Positions 32,345-44,914 of a DNA stretch of 64,000 nt are shown in pieces. The position numbers were made by a program, and so were the translations under genes. The notes beneath the pieces are model-generated. The model was not told the origin of the DNA. It saw nothing but the letters and a program-made list of their open reading frames with translations, and made no database searches. The DNA comes from Larix kaempferi (lineage: Eukaryota > Streptophyta > Pinopsida > Pinales > Pinaceae), in assembly GCA_027924585.1 (NCBI GenBank), contig BSBM01000361.1, positions 64,509,501 through 64,573,500 of the forward strand, written 5' to 3'. The number at the start of each line of letters is the position of its first letter. Position 1 is the stretch's first letter.

Positions 32345-34350
32345 TTTAAATTAATCAAATGACATGATAGTGATAGAATATAAATCTATTGAATTTGTCT
32401 TCATTATATTATGCAAATTCCTTTATACGTACTACATATAAGTGGGAATTGTCTTTGTATGATACATGGATCTCTATATAGTCTCAAGCTTGTGCTTCTA
32501 GACAGTGTAGTTGTTCCTCCTTCAACCCATGAAAGGAATAGTATGTGTAAGTAATTACATTTTTATTGATGAGCATAAGCGAATTATTACCATCATGAAT
32601 CATATGTGTTTTTACTTTCACGGGAACCCTACCATCCAATCATGAGAGGACGCCCAATGGTATTTAAAGAGGCATTGCATCACCTCCATCGACTGGTCAT
32701 GCATAATCATGTATTGAGTACATATGTATTTTGTGGAAATTTTTATTTAATTATGGATATCTTCAATTTTGAAAGTTTGGTTTCATAGGAAAATACACAC
32801 ACACACACATGGCTAACTTGTAGATATCCCTAGTGAATAAGGGCATCCTACATCTCTATCACCATGTGAAAATGCCACTACATGCATTACCTTAAAGGAG
32901 ACTTTTGGATAGTCCCAATGGTCACATAGGGAGATCGCTACTATTTGAGTTCTTGACATTATTCATTAATCAATTGAAATCAATCTCATGATTGTCAATC
33001 AATTATTGACACTAGATCAAAGGGTTCGACCATAGAGAACCCCTTGGTAGAGTGTTATTTTGAGGAGGAGGTGTAAGGTTTTGGGAACCAATAAGTGAAA
33101 AGTGTAGTGAAAGAATCCATGAGGGGACATGATGTGAGAGGTACTTTGCTTAATATCACTCATGATCATTATAGGGAGTAGTAGCTTCAAATATTATATA
33201 ATACACCAAAATAAACATAACATATTAAATAGCATAAACCACAACAAAGAACCCACAACACATACAAATAAAATTGGGTGTTTTTTATTCAAACAAAAGA
33301 AATAATCCATGCCTTCGAGTTGTTCTCCATGCATAATTCAACCACTCAATCCCACTAGCTCATACTAAGATTGATCTATCCATTGAGTGGAGAGATTGAG
33401 GACCCTATGAAGAGATACAGGATCCGCAGAATAATTTGTCCATTAAGCAAAGGTTATTTTGTTTGCAAGTGTAGGAGATAGAGGACCCACATAGTGATAT
33501 ATCCATTAAGCATAGACAATTTTGTTTGTAGGTTGAGAATACAATGGATCTAGAGCCTAATCCACTCACCAAGTATAGGATATAGAGAACCCTAAACTTA
33601 TGCCTCATAAACTAGTAATTTAACCCTAAACATCTCTAATTATCCCTCTTGCTTTTTCTATCCATTAATGAATGTTAATTTCTACAACCATAGTGCCCAC
33701 TATGACATTAGATCCAAATTCACCATTTATTGCTTTGCGATGGATCTAGTTACCTTGTCCTACAACCAATAAATTGATTAACATAGGAAGAATACAAACA
33801 ATGGTAAATAAGATGGGTTTGATATCCTAGATTGGAATTTCATTTGAGAATGCCTAGGCTTCATGGGCATTGACATTTTAGGAATAAACAATTACTGTTA
33901 CAGTCTATGACACAACATTCTATTTAGGCGTTATTTCAAACACTTCATGTGCATCCTCTAAGCTTGCTTGGAGATATCATAACTTGGAACATGCTTTCAT
34001 CACATGAAGATATGACATTCCATCTTTTCTCTTTTTTCGAATGTTAGTGTTTGAATGGAACAATATGGGTCACATAATCCAATCCAGGTTCTAACCCACA
34101 TGTGGGATACATAGATAAAAGTAAAGAGTTAAAATCATAGGGTCCATAGGATTTCTGTAAAGAATATAAGTAACATGTAGAAGGGAATTTTTAGACCATT
34201 CTCCAATCTAGAGTAAGGAAGTTATTTCTATGGTTTTTGTAGAGAATTAAAGTAACCCATATTTCCTTACCTTATTTTGACACCAATAAATGGTCACAAA
34301 GAGTATATCTCTAACCATGGTTATTTAGTTGGATTTTATAGCTTACACAT
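32345..34350. other. AT-rich spacer, minor repeats only
   Basis: No gene recognised. Two copies of a ~65-bp phrase containing tccattaagca and ttttgtttg occur near 33425-33540, and a CA microsatellite lies near 32795. Confidence 0.35.
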
Positions 34351-34353
34351 ACA

Positions 34354-35690
34354 TTGCATTGGATAGTATTAATGCTTCATCGTAGTGGTTATTCGCCGAA
34401 GAACCATTAGTTGCTTCACTGGCCTTCTCCATACTACGTATGTCCTTTAAAAAAATGTGTAAGGATTTATTGATGTTCTAATGTTGAAAGGGTTTAGGGG
34501 TTTATTGATGCATTGGAGAATATTAATGCTTTATGGTAGTGGCTATTCTAGGAAGAAGCATAAATAATTGCTTCATTCTTATCCATACTACATATGCCCT
34601 TAAAAAAATCAAGGGTTTCTTAATGTTATAATCCTTCAAGGGTTTATTGGTTTACTAATGCATTAGAGAATATCAATGCTTCTTAATAGTGGCTATTCTA
34701 CGAAGAAGCATAAATTTTTTCTTCATCCTTATCCATACTATATATGTCCTTTAAAAATTGTTCAAGTTGGGGTTTATTGACATTCTAATCCTTCAAGGGT
34801 TCAAGGGTATATTGATGCATTGGAGAATATCAATGCTTTATGGTAGTGGTTATTCTATGAAGAAGCATATATAATTGCTTCATACTTATCCATACTACAT
34901 ATGTCCTTTAAAAAAATTTAAGGGTTTATTGATGTTCTAATCCTTCAACTATTTAAGGGTCTATTGATGCATTAAATAATATTAATGCTTCATGGCAGTG
35001 GTTATTATGCGAAGAAGGATAAATGATTGCTTCACCCTTCTCCATACTACACTTCTCCTTTTAAAAAGTTTCAATGGTTTATTGATGCTCTAATCCTTCA
35101 AGGTTTTAAGGGTTTATTAAGGCATTGGACAAGGTTAAATTCTTCATGGTAATGGTTATTCTATGAAGAAGCATAAATGATTGATTCACCCTTCTCCATA
35201 CTACATATGTCCTTTAAAATGAATTTAAGGGTTTATTGATGTTTCAATCCTTCAAGGGTTTAAGGGTTTATTGATGCATTGGATAATATCAATGCTTCAT
35301 GGTAGTGGTTATTTTGTAAATAAGCATAAATGACTGGTTTTCCCTTCTCCATACTACATATGTCCTTTAAAAAAAGTTAAGTTTTTATTGGTGTTCTAAT
35401 CCTTCAAGGTTTTAAAGGCTTATTGATAAATTTGGAGAATCTCAATGCTTCATGGTAGACGTTATCATTTGAAGATGCATAAATGCTGGTTTCACCCTTC
35501 TTGATACTACATATGTCATTTAGAAAAGGTATATGGGTTTATTGATGCATTGGGAAAATATTAAAGTTTCATGGTAGAGCTTATTATTTGAAGAAGCCTA
35601 AAAAGATGCTCCACCCTTCTTTGTATTACATATGTTCTTTAAATTTTTTTAAGGGTTTATTGATATTTACAACCCTTAAAACCATAAATT
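34354..35690. repeat. ~155-bp satellite-like tandem array, about nine units
   Basis: The unit contains gtttattgatgcattggaga, atatcaatgcttcatggtag, tggttattctatgaagaagc and ccatactacatatgtccttt. The last motif recurs near 34427, 34588, 34735, 34893, 35045, 35200, 35354, 35505 and 35622 (spacing about 117-160). Identity falls toward the right end. It has no coding frame. Confidence 0.85.
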
Positions 35691-35699
35691 ATTACTCAA

Positions 35700-37480
35700 A
35701 TGTATCTCAAACCATGGTGATTAAGTTGGATTTTATTCCTTGGAATTGAAGAATGCCATTGCTTCATGGTAGTGACTATTCTCATAATAGGTCAAAATGA
35801 TTGCATTCCATGATATTCTACACACCACCTTGTTTGAAATCATTCTTTCGAGTAGTGTGTGCAATGTTAAGATTCCCACATTTATCGATGTGAAAATTTC
35901 CATATTAGTTTTAATTTTTCATTGTTGTAATGTTAATGTTTATGTAAAATGAGTCTGTACTAGTAGATTCATAGTAAGAATTTGTGAAAGAGAGGTAATT
36001 GGTATGGAGAAACTAGAAGCTACATCAACTATATTAGGAGTTGGACTGATAGTGGAATGTATAGTTGAAGTAGTTGAGGTTCATGGTGGTTATGGGTTAG
36101 AAGATAAAGAAGTAACATCAAATACCAAAATGGATAAAATTCATTTCTCTTGAGGATTCAATTATTCTATAGGCTATTATTGACACCTTCATTGTTTCCT
36201 ATAGAATGCTAGCAACCATACAATCTAAGACCCAAATTGATGAGGCTGGAAACCCTATGCAAATATTTTGTTCCACAAAATAATGAGATTGTAATAAATT
36301 TTCACTTAAGAATAAAATTATGTCATAATGTTGGTTAGGGTAAAGATTAAATCATAAAGTGTTTGTTAGGCTAATTTATATCCCAACCTTAATAAGAGAT
36401 GGTAGTGCTTGACATTTTCTCGTAAATATCTTGTATGTTTTGGTTGTGTAGTCAATAATTATCTTTACAAGATAATCTTTCATTGATATTTGAACTAGTT
36501 GTAACTTCATAAAGAAACACCTCTAATGTAGTGGGATTATTGTGAACAAAGCTTGAATTGCATTTGATCTAGTTGTATCTTCATGTTTTAATATTGTTAA
36601 TGCATAAGGAATATTGTGGACAATTCAAAGGCCACTTGTTTTGAGCGTCTAAGTCTTTTAATGCATTAGTAAAGGATATTAATATTACATTGATATTTTA
36701 AATTTCATTATTTCCTTAAAGTCTTGTCTTATACAATAGAATATTAGAGATTATGAGAATGGTTGTCAAAATTGACTTAAAACATAGTTCGTGGCTCATG
36801 TATACATGTTTTAAAAATATGTTAGATCGAATTTTGTTTTCTAATATAAAAATGAGTAAACCCAAGGGATGGCTAATAAATTTGCAAATCCAAGGGAATT
36901 AATAACATAGTCGCATCCAAATTGATATCAAAGAACAAAATGGATAAGATGCATTTCTCTTGATGGTGTGGTCAATCTAAAGGCTTCAATCCACACATTC
37001 CATTGTTTCCTATAGAATGATAGAAACCATAAAATATAATACCCAAATTGATGAGAGTGGAACCCATGTGACAATATTTTGTTACACAAAATAATGAGCT
37101 TATATCTAACTTTGGCAGTGTACTGAGGGAAAGTCTAGTTGGAATTAGTAGCCTGGTTGTAGGGAGTAGTGAAGGAGATGATGAATACTTTTATTATCGG
37201 GAAATTCAAATTTGTGGTTATAAGTTAAAAATGACCGGTTAAGGAAAACATGTGAAATGCCAAACAAATATAAAGAGATAACAATGAAATCTTTAAGAAT
37301 TCATATTTACGCAGTTATACTTCAAGAGAGTTCATAATATGCATTATGAAGATGAGCATTGCCTTGACCAATTTCGATCCTGGAGCTAGGATCATCGTCG
37401 GGAGGAAGAGAACTAAGAAAAGGCTAGGAGAGGAGATAGCTATAGATATGGGAGATCTTGGAACTTTTATAAGCCAACGA
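35700..37480. repeat. AT-rich spacer with a diverged ~170-bp direct repeat pair
   Basis: 36115-36293 and 36915-37093 share an ordered set of blocks (aaaatggataaaattcattt, attgtttcctatagaatg, acccaaattgatgag, atattttgttccacaaaata, ataatgag), about 800 bp apart in direct orientation. They could be terminal repeats of a small non-autonomous element or an old duplication. The rest of the interval holds no gene. Confidence 0.55.
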
Positions 37481-37599
37481 GAGAAATAATTTTTAATTTT
37501 AATTTTAATGCAATGGGTTAATTTAAAAAAAAAATAGGGATTTCGATTAAGGGATTATTGTTATTTAATTATTATTTTTATAAAATTGGCTTTATAGGG

Positions 37600-37990
37600 A
37601 CAATTTAATAATTTAGGGTTGGTTTTAAATATTAATAGGATTAGGGTTTTAATAAAATATTAGGGTTAATTCATTAAAAATAATGAAAGGGTTGATTCAA
37701 TTAATTATAAAGATAAAGTTATTATAGGAATAGGGGTGATTCTAATTAATTGTAGGAGTTAAGGGTTTAGTTTTTAGATTAGGGTTTATTAATTAAATTT
37801 TATAATTTAAATAATCAACCTTAATAAAATTAACCCTAATCTCTATAAATAATTAATTTATCCTAATCTAAAATAACATTAATTTTAATTAATTAAGTAA
37901 TCATAATTGGAATTAACCCTAATTACAATTAATTGATAAATTAACCCTAATTTTGATCGATTAATTATTTAACCCTACTTTCATCTAGTC
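37600..37990. repeat. Telobox-rich AT segment in inverted arrangement
   Basis: TTAGGGTT-type motifs occur near 37612, 37641, 37660 and 37779, and AACCCTAA-type motifs near 37832, 37914, 37942 and 37970. The two groups face each other around about 37800 within AT-only DNA. Motifs are spaced irregularly, so this is not a telomeric tandem array. Confidence 0.6.
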
Positions 37991-38105
37991 CTCACCTTTA
38001 ATTAATTAAAATTAATTTTAATTTTCAACTACTTTTAACTTTAGATTTTTAATTGTCATGTGATTGGTCCCCAGGCATCATTGATTTTTAACTCTTCATC
38101 TATGT

Positions 38106-38400
38106 TTAAAGTGTTGTTGTTGAGCTCAATCTCAATGGCTTCCTGAACTTTCCTTTTTTGTAGTGGTCAACTTTCGCTATGATCTTCGCTTTTTCTATAC
38201 ATATTAGGTGGCCAGTGTCATGAGAATGTTCGACTAAGGCTGGTTTTTTGACCTGGTTTTGCCTAATATCGGCACAATGCTCTTTAATTCTAATGTACAT
38301 TGATCTACAAGTTTCACCTATATAATGTCTTTCACATGAGCATGGAATTTTGTAAACGCCCTTATGACTTTTTGGATCAATGTTATCCTTAACATGATCG
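38106..38400 (-). pseudogene. PLE GIY-YIG endonuclease domain
   Basis: The minus strand reads LLDHVKDNIDPKSHK, then GVYKIPCSCERHYIGETCR (38362-38306) and RIKEHCADIRQ, ALVEHSHDTGH, ending at 38106. This is the PLE-type GIY-YIG nuclease: the GxYKIPC and YIGET signatures, the Arg-containing helix and the H-x8-H-like tail are all present. The nuclease would nick target DNA to prime reverse transcription. The domain itself is intact, but its link to RT is disrupted. Confidence 0.9.
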
Positions 38401-38539
38401 AGTAATTTTTTGAGAGTATTTGGTGGTGCGAAAACTACTTTGATATTTCATATTTTTGAGAATCTTGGAAATTTTACGAGTAGTTCCCTTAATTTAAGGG
38501 AGAGTGGTAGATTTTATGTCAAAGGGATCTCGAGACCTA

Positions 38540-39779
38540 TGGTGCGTCATCTTGGCTCTTTGGACAACTCTTTCAAATTGTTGGTCTTTATTTCCATTAT
38601 TTTGAAGACCTTGGCAAGATAGTGAAGCTCTTGGTTGAGATGTTCTTTATTAGAGATTCTAAATGCACAAGTTACAAGGGTGGTAATTATGCTAGTTTTT
38701 TTAGAGGGGTGGTGATGAGAATCAACATGGAGACACTTGTTTATGTGGGTATTTTTACGATAAACATACTGAGCAATTGAGCCATCGTCTTTATTGGAGA
38801 TAAGAATATCTAGAAATAGAATGCAGTTACTATCTTCTACCTCCATTGTAAACTTTATGTTGTTTACTGGGTTATTCAAGTGCGACTTGAACTTATCTAG
38901 ATTATATTTACCACGTGGCCAAATTATATGAGTGTCGTCTATGAATCTCTTCCAAATTTTTGGCTTGAGCGGGTAGGGGTCAAGATATTTGTTCTCAAAC
39001 CATTAAATATATCGATCTGGAACTACTCAGGATAAAGGAGAATCCATTGCTACACCTTCTACCTACTCATAGATAATCCCCCGAAAACTGAAGAACGTGG
39101 ATTTCAAGCAAACTTTAACTATATTTGACGTATCTCCATTTGTGATCTATTTGACAACTTGGATGGCATCATCCACTGGGATTTTGGTAAATAGATAGAC
39201 TATATCAAATCTAACAAGAAGGTCATTATCCTCAACTTTAAAAATATTTTATTTCATTGATCATGTTAGGGGAATCTTTGACATAAGATTGAGTCATCCT
39301 GGAAAGACTTCTAAGTTTTCGAGCAAGGTATTTGGAAATGTTATAAGTGGGGGAGCCAATAGTATTCACTATTTTCCTTAATGGCGTACCCTCCTTGTGG
39401 ATTTTAGGAAGCCCATAGATTTTGGGTATAATGCAACCCTTGGGAATGAGTTTGGTTTTCATATCCTCATCAAGGGTAGATTTTTTTTATGGCTTCAGTA
39501 ACATTCTTAAGGATTTTGTTGCTAAGGTCATTGGATAATCTTTTATAGCTCCCACTATTAGATAGATAGTTAAGCTTTTTTATTTCATAGTCACAGTTGC
39601 ATTTCCTTATCAACTTTCAAGACAAGAATGTATTTATTGTTCTGTATATTCTTCAACATTTTAGCTTCATCCTTTCCAATATTCATCTTGGGAGGATGGG
39701 CTCTATGAATGAGGGATGCACATTCTAGATGAAGAGAATATGCTATGTTTTTTGGTATACCAAAGATTGCATTTTCCAC
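38540..39779 (-). pseudogene. PLE reverse transcriptase, frameshifted
   Basis: Segments: an N-terminal part (39779-39591) with KDEAKMLKNIQNNKYILVL; RT with IPKIYGLPKIHKEGTPLRKI and SPTYNISKYLARKL (39462-39238); in other frames FDIVYLFTK, GVAMDSPLS and the catalytic RFIDDTHIIW near 38925-38955; then LFLDILI and the thumb-like region down to 38547. The order and motifs match PLE RT, which is closer to telomerase than to LTR RTs. At least three frame changes and several stops make it inactive. Confidence 0.85.
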
Positions 39780-39783
39780 CTAT

Positions 39784-40625
39784 TGACACAAACCCAATCG
39801 ACTAGGGTTCCTCACACTGTCGACACCCAAACCACCACGATCTCCCTGAGCACCGACCTAGATAGGTTTTACCCTGTCCAGCAACACCTGCAGAGCAAAT
39901 GAAGTCTCACCTAAGATGTTCGAGGGAGAGATAACGGAACCACGTTTCCGTCGACTGAAGGAGGACTTTTTGCATCAACTAATTAGCTTATCGCGGCATT
40001 GCATAACAGAACTAACCATTCAACTTAGACCTTAAACATAATCACAGCATCATTCAACAGATCTCATCATTGACAGAACCACTAATGCGCAATAGATATA
40101 ATAGTAAAACATTAATTGCAGCAAGAAAACATTGCATCATTCACATATTCATATCACATAATGCATTCAACACAAGGGAACAGGAAAGACACCATAATTA
40201 TACTCAACATCATATCATATTAACCTTTGCAACAACCCATAGATACAACAATAATTCCTTTGTCGCATACCCAGACTAACAGACAAGCAAAATCATCTGT
40301 GCTCAACTGTCTCTTCAATTCATCAGCTCATGGATTTCCCACTTAGCATATTAACACTTACAATGCTATGTCTATTTATAGGCTTGCGCCTTTATATGTA
40401 CGGTCTATTTAGGAAACCACCTAACTACTTCTTAACAAACTCTACAAAAAGATGACCCAAAAACCCATATAATGCAGTCCAAATGACCCAAAACCCACAT
40501 AATGCGGTCCAAATCACCCAAAACTATCTAAGCTTATCGACTTGCGCATTGTTTTCCTCCTTTCGTGGTACCTTCAGCCTTGCGTAGCATCCGCAATGCT
40601 GACTCATCCAAACTGCTTGCCAACA
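39784..40625 (-). repeat. Gypsy-A 3' LTR
   Basis: 842 bp with TG...CA ends: on the minus strand it starts TGTTGGCAAGC at 40625 and ends TTTGTGTCA at 39784. It shares blocks with the solo LTR at 47819-49334 (gaagtctcacctaagatgt beside gaggtctcacccaaggtgt). It abuts the purine tract. The partner LTR is outside the window, so the ends are inferred. Confidence 0.7.
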
Positions 40626-40635
40626 GGCCCCCAAC
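40626..40635 (-). promoter_or_regulatory. Gypsy-A polypurine tract
   Basis: The minus strand reads GTTGGGGGCC immediately before the TGTTGG LTR start, the expected place for plus-strand priming. Confidence 0.65.
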
Positions 40636-40649
40636 ATAATCTTGTGGCT

Positions 40650-43560
40650 CGCCCTCGAGCCACGTCAGTTGGACATCGTGTACTCGTTGATCTTCAGCCT
40701 AAATTCCTCATACTGTTGATCGATCTCCCCAACCTGCTCCTTCACTGCTGCAGCCACCGCCTAAATTTCTGTCATGTCCTGCACGGAGGGATGTTCACTC
40801 ATCTTATAAGCAACTTGTTGGTGGCCCTCCTGCACAGCCTGTAGCGCGAAAACTGCCTTGAGCGAAAACTGATCTCCAATCTCTTGGAACTCATCCAGCT
40901 GTGTGCTACTCTTCTTCTGACGCTCTTCGGCCTTTGTGACACGCTGCTGCAACTCTTTTAGTTTCGCTAATTTGGTGACCTAAACAATTGGTGGCAACGT
41001 TCTCATCGATATCTTCAGTGTTTCCAGCTGCCCTTTGGCCTCTTGCCACAACTTGGTCAGTTCTTCTAACTGCTCGTCCTGAACTATGCTGCCCCAAAAC
41101 TATGCTTCCTGCTCCAGCTTGCCCAGCTATATTTCCAACTCCTCTATGGCTTGCTTCCTTTCAGCTACTTTCTCTGGCGGTGTGCTTGGTTGCACCATAG
41201 CTCGTAAGTTGGCATTGTCATGCTGCAATTGGACAATGACAGCCCCAAGTCGCTATGCTCTTTCAACTGCATCTAACGCTATAGTGGGCTCCAACACGTA
41301 TTGATAGGCCTCAGTAACTGCCTCTTCCAACCGCACACTACCATCCCAAATGATGGTTTTCTCCACCGTTAGCCGGTCCTGCTCCTTTTTCAGCTCCTCT
41401 ATCGTACGTTCCTTCTCCACAACCAGCTGTTCTAGATTTTCTTCTAACTCATCTATCACCTCCCTCACCGCGACTGCTTTTCCCGTTAGCTCTTCGACCT
41501 CTTTGCGGACCACTGCCTTGTTCTCCTGCGATCGCAATAACTGACCGCTGACATTCTACTCCCTGTGCACCATTTCCTGGACGGCGATCATCTGTAGCTA
41601 TACCAACGTCTGTGAGGAAAACACATTGATGTTGATGGACAGTCCTTCTAACTGCTGGAGTGAAACCTGGAGGGCCTCATTATCGGTCGCAATCGTAGTC
41701 GAGGGAATTTGCACATTCTGAACCCGCGACGTAGTGTTGATTACGCCAACTCCCTACACAGGTGCTATCTATGGTGCCCACTTCAAAACAAGATCAACTA
41801 AGGAATCAAGTCGATATTTACCTCATGGAAAATTTATGTCGTATATTCCCTTATTATGTTAGCTGTCGCATTCATTGCATATTTCAAGGCTACAATAAGT
41901 CGATCCAGATGCGCATCCATTACTGGTGTGGTACCGCTGGGCATACCTTGCTCATAGCACACCTTTGTTCTACCCTCCTCAAGCACGCGATCTATCTCAT
42001 TGTCTGTGGGCATCTGCGTTGATTCCCGGTCTGATTCATGGCGACTCTGCTGGTCCTGCACGAGTGGTGGATCAACTGGTCCCGTCGCTGGTGGTCCCAT
42101 TATGATCTCCTCCATACTAATTGGTTCCCGCCATTCGACAGGCCAATCATTGGCAATGTCGTCCAGCTCCTCGTCAGACAGTTTGTGTTGTGTCAGCAGC
42201 CATTGCTTTGCTTGGTCGCGATGTGCTTGCATATGAATCGCATGAGGTCCAATCGCAAACTGAGCAACCTGTTTATATTTTGTCGTCGCGGCTTCAGATA
42301 AGCAAGGCACTCTTATCGCTGCTGCCTATAGTGTCTCCCAGTAGACCCAAAACTATGTTGCACAATCCTTAAGGCACTTGGGTTCTTATACACACCACAA
42401 ATTCTGATAGCGTGCACCCTTACAGTCTTTCGTGGCATCAACTTCCATTCCTTGGTAAGTGTTGGGCTCCTTCCACGCTACAAGCGCGATCAAGATCAAG
42501 AGCCAGTTGTATGCGAATGCTCCCTTCCCATCTTGGATAGCTGCTGCATCCTCTGCTAACTGGCTCAATAGGAAGAGTGACCAATTCATCTGTGCGCCTT
42601 TCGCGCATTGTTCTGCATAGGCCAAGACCCCCGAATTGCACGGGTTGGGTTGATTTTTCTGTACGACTTTGCAACACAGAATCCTCTCCCTGGTGAAGAT
42701 CACCCTATCATTAATACTGTCAGTGCGGTAGGCGCGGCCGTCAAGTTCCAACCCGTAGCGCTATACCAACTGCGCTGCCAGCTTTTTATCATTCTCCTTC
42801 CCTCTGAAGTATTACGAAGGGTCCGGTCCATCCTTCGGCAATCCGGTAATGTCAGAAATCATATCGACCGTGATTGTAACTGATCTGTCCAGCCATAATG
42901 TTTCGCCTTGGAAGCAGGCTAGCAACTGCTTCACACACGCATTGACCTCTGGAAATCACCCAGAGTGTGGCATGTTGATGAGTCCGAGCAATCCCGCTTT
43001 GTCCAACCCATGTTCCCAAGCATGCAGAATTGGTTTGCCGCCAAGTTGCGTCCACAACACATAGGGATCGATGGCAATTTCTTTGTATGCTAACATGTCG
43101 TGGTCGTCATACCGCATGTGCATCAATGTCGGCACAATATCTGCAGAGCGTGCCATTTTGGACGGTATCGCTGGCATCCTCACTTGATACCACTGGTTCT
43201 TAGTAGGCTTTCGGGTCTTCACACCAAGACGACATGGGGGTACATACCGATGGATATATGCAGCAGATATCCCTGCCCAAGAGGCCGAATATTCAATTCC
43301 TTGGCTCGACTAGCCCACCTCCACTTGCACCTCCTCCAGAGCGGTCGTGGATGATCTTAGCTGTCATTTGCTCTGTGGGGAGTCAGACTGCTGCCCCCCC
43401 CCTCCTTTTCTTTGAGATGAATGACGATCCAACCGGCATACTGGAGAATTCCTCTTCGATGCTCACTGGGGCGGCTGGTGACCATGCCACTCGAGACTTC
43501 AACCACTGACTCACTCGGCATGCCGCACCAAGGCCCCTCTTGTCTCAACAATTACTCACC
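40650..43560 (-). pseudogene. Gypsy-A extra ORF downstream of pol (additional ORF)
   Basis: The sense strand keeps broken frames between pol and the 3' LTR: 43551-43357; 43222-42956, with YDDHDMLAYKEIAIDPYVLW; 42751-42386, with AQMNWSLFLLSQLAEDAA; 42310-41834; and 41537-41253, a strongly predicted coiled coil (EVIDELEENLEQLVVEKER). There are no LTR-element enzymatic motifs. Size, position and a C-terminal coiled coil resemble the extra ORFs of Tat/Athila-lineage elements. No signal peptide or clear membrane segment is visible, so an envelope role is not supported. Confidence 0.55.
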
Positions 43561-44020
43561 CTCCTAGGTTGAGAAACGTGCACAACTCACTGCTTGCAAA
43601 CACATGACACTCGACTCGGAAACTTGACTCAGGAATGCAACACTGAACTATACTTCACACTTTCACAATGGTCCCTTCCGACTGTGTTCAGTGCCTTCTT
43701 ATAGTGTCGGATCATTCACTTAATCATCATTACCAAATCAAACCACACATCATGACCAAATCCTTGCTTAATTACCCGAATCTACCGTCAATCCTGTCAA
43801 TCCAACGACTGGATCCACCATTAATGTTGATCATTTCATCACGCGTCTCTAATTAAATACCTTTAACTGCCTACATTTATTGTTGATTTGACAGGGTCGC
43901 GACCCTGCAGCTGTCGCGGCACAACTCCCAAACTACGATACTATCGCTCCGACTTGCACATCCTGTCACTACTAGTGTGCCATCCTGCCACCTAACATTC
44001 TGCACTTTTTTTTCGATGTA
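43561..44020 (-). other. Spacer between Gypsy-A pol and extra ORF
   Basis: No sustained frame on the sense strand. Probably the untranslated region between the two coding units. Confidence 0.4.
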
Positions 44021-44914
44021 GTTCAAGCATCACGTTGCTCCGAACCTGTCCTGTAGGGCTTGAACCTGCTACCATTTACTAGCTTTGGTAGCATCACTCC
44101 GTCTAACTGCTGCAGTTGTACTGCACCTTCTAAAGTTATGCAACTAATGTTATATGGAACAAGCTAATGCATATGGAACTTCCCTGGATGCTTCATGAAC
44201 TTGTTGTCATACAACAGCAACAAGTCACCTTCCTAAAACTATTTGTTCTTGATATGGCAATCATGTTAAGCTTTTTTTCGATCCTTCTCCATGTGCTGGT
44301 GAAACCCTGCGATAAAGCGGTCTTACTCAAGTTGTACCAGCTGCTCCAGTCATGCTGCCAATGTTTCTTCATCATTCAAACCCATCGTGGCCTCTATGCG
44401 CAGACTCAGAACAATGTACTCCATAGGCATAACTGCCTCTTGCCCATACACCAATTTGAAAGGTGTCTGGACCGTCAACCTTTTACAAGTGGTGCGATAT
44501 GCCCACAAGATTGTTGGAATCTTCAAATCCCAATCATCATGGTTCGCATTACAAACCTTAGTAAGCACATGCTCCAACACCTTGTTGAAGGCCTCCACCG
44601 TGCCATTTTCCTGCGGATGATATGGCGTACTCTTCTTATGTTGTATCTGAAGCTCTATTGTCAATGCGTTGACTGTGCGATTGATGAAGTGATTGCCCCG
44701 ATCACTCATCAATACCTTCCGGCATCCAAATCGAGTGATAATATTGTCGAACAAGAACTGCGTTGTTGTCGCAGCGGTGCAATCTACAACTGGTGCGGCC
44801 TCCGCCCATCTTGTCAAATAATCTGTCGCTGTGATTATGTATCGTGCACCAGTGCGCTTCCTAGGTAAGTTGATAGGTCCCACAAAATCCACAACCAATT
44901 TCTCAAATGGCTGC
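44021..44914 (-). pseudogene. Gypsy-A integrase, core and C-terminus
   Basis: Minus strand: VVDFVGPINLPRKRTGARYI, then core motifs TATDYLTRWAEA (Asp), LMSDRGNHFINR (Asp) and ENGTVEAFNKVLE (Glu), so the DDE triad is kept. Then TTCKRLTVQTPFKLVYGQEA and the C-terminal part with GDLLLLYDNKFMKHPGKF, ending NGSRFKPYR near 44030. Stops appear after 44350. The Athila-like element entered just upstream of VVDFVGP, separating it from the zinc-binding part at 58406-58650. Confidence 0.88.

Larger units (their letters stand above)
38106..39783 (-). mobile_element. Penelope-like element, 5' truncated by Gypsy-A LTR
   Basis: Minus-strand pieces in the order N-terminal segment, RT and GIY-YIG endonuclease identify a Penelope-like retroelement with endonuclease. 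The element is broken by frameshifts and stops. Its upstream part is cut at 39783 by the Gypsy-A 3' LTR; because Gypsy-A inserted there, the missing 5' part should lie beyond the right side of the window. Such endonuclease-bearing PLEs (Dryads) were reported in conifers as an ancient transfer from arthropods. No PLE terminal repeat or hammerhead was identified. Confidence 0.88.

Noticed and set aside
37600-37990. Interstitial telomere array
   Set aside because: Only scattered TTAGGGTT/AACCCTAA octamers; no tandem TTTAGGG run.
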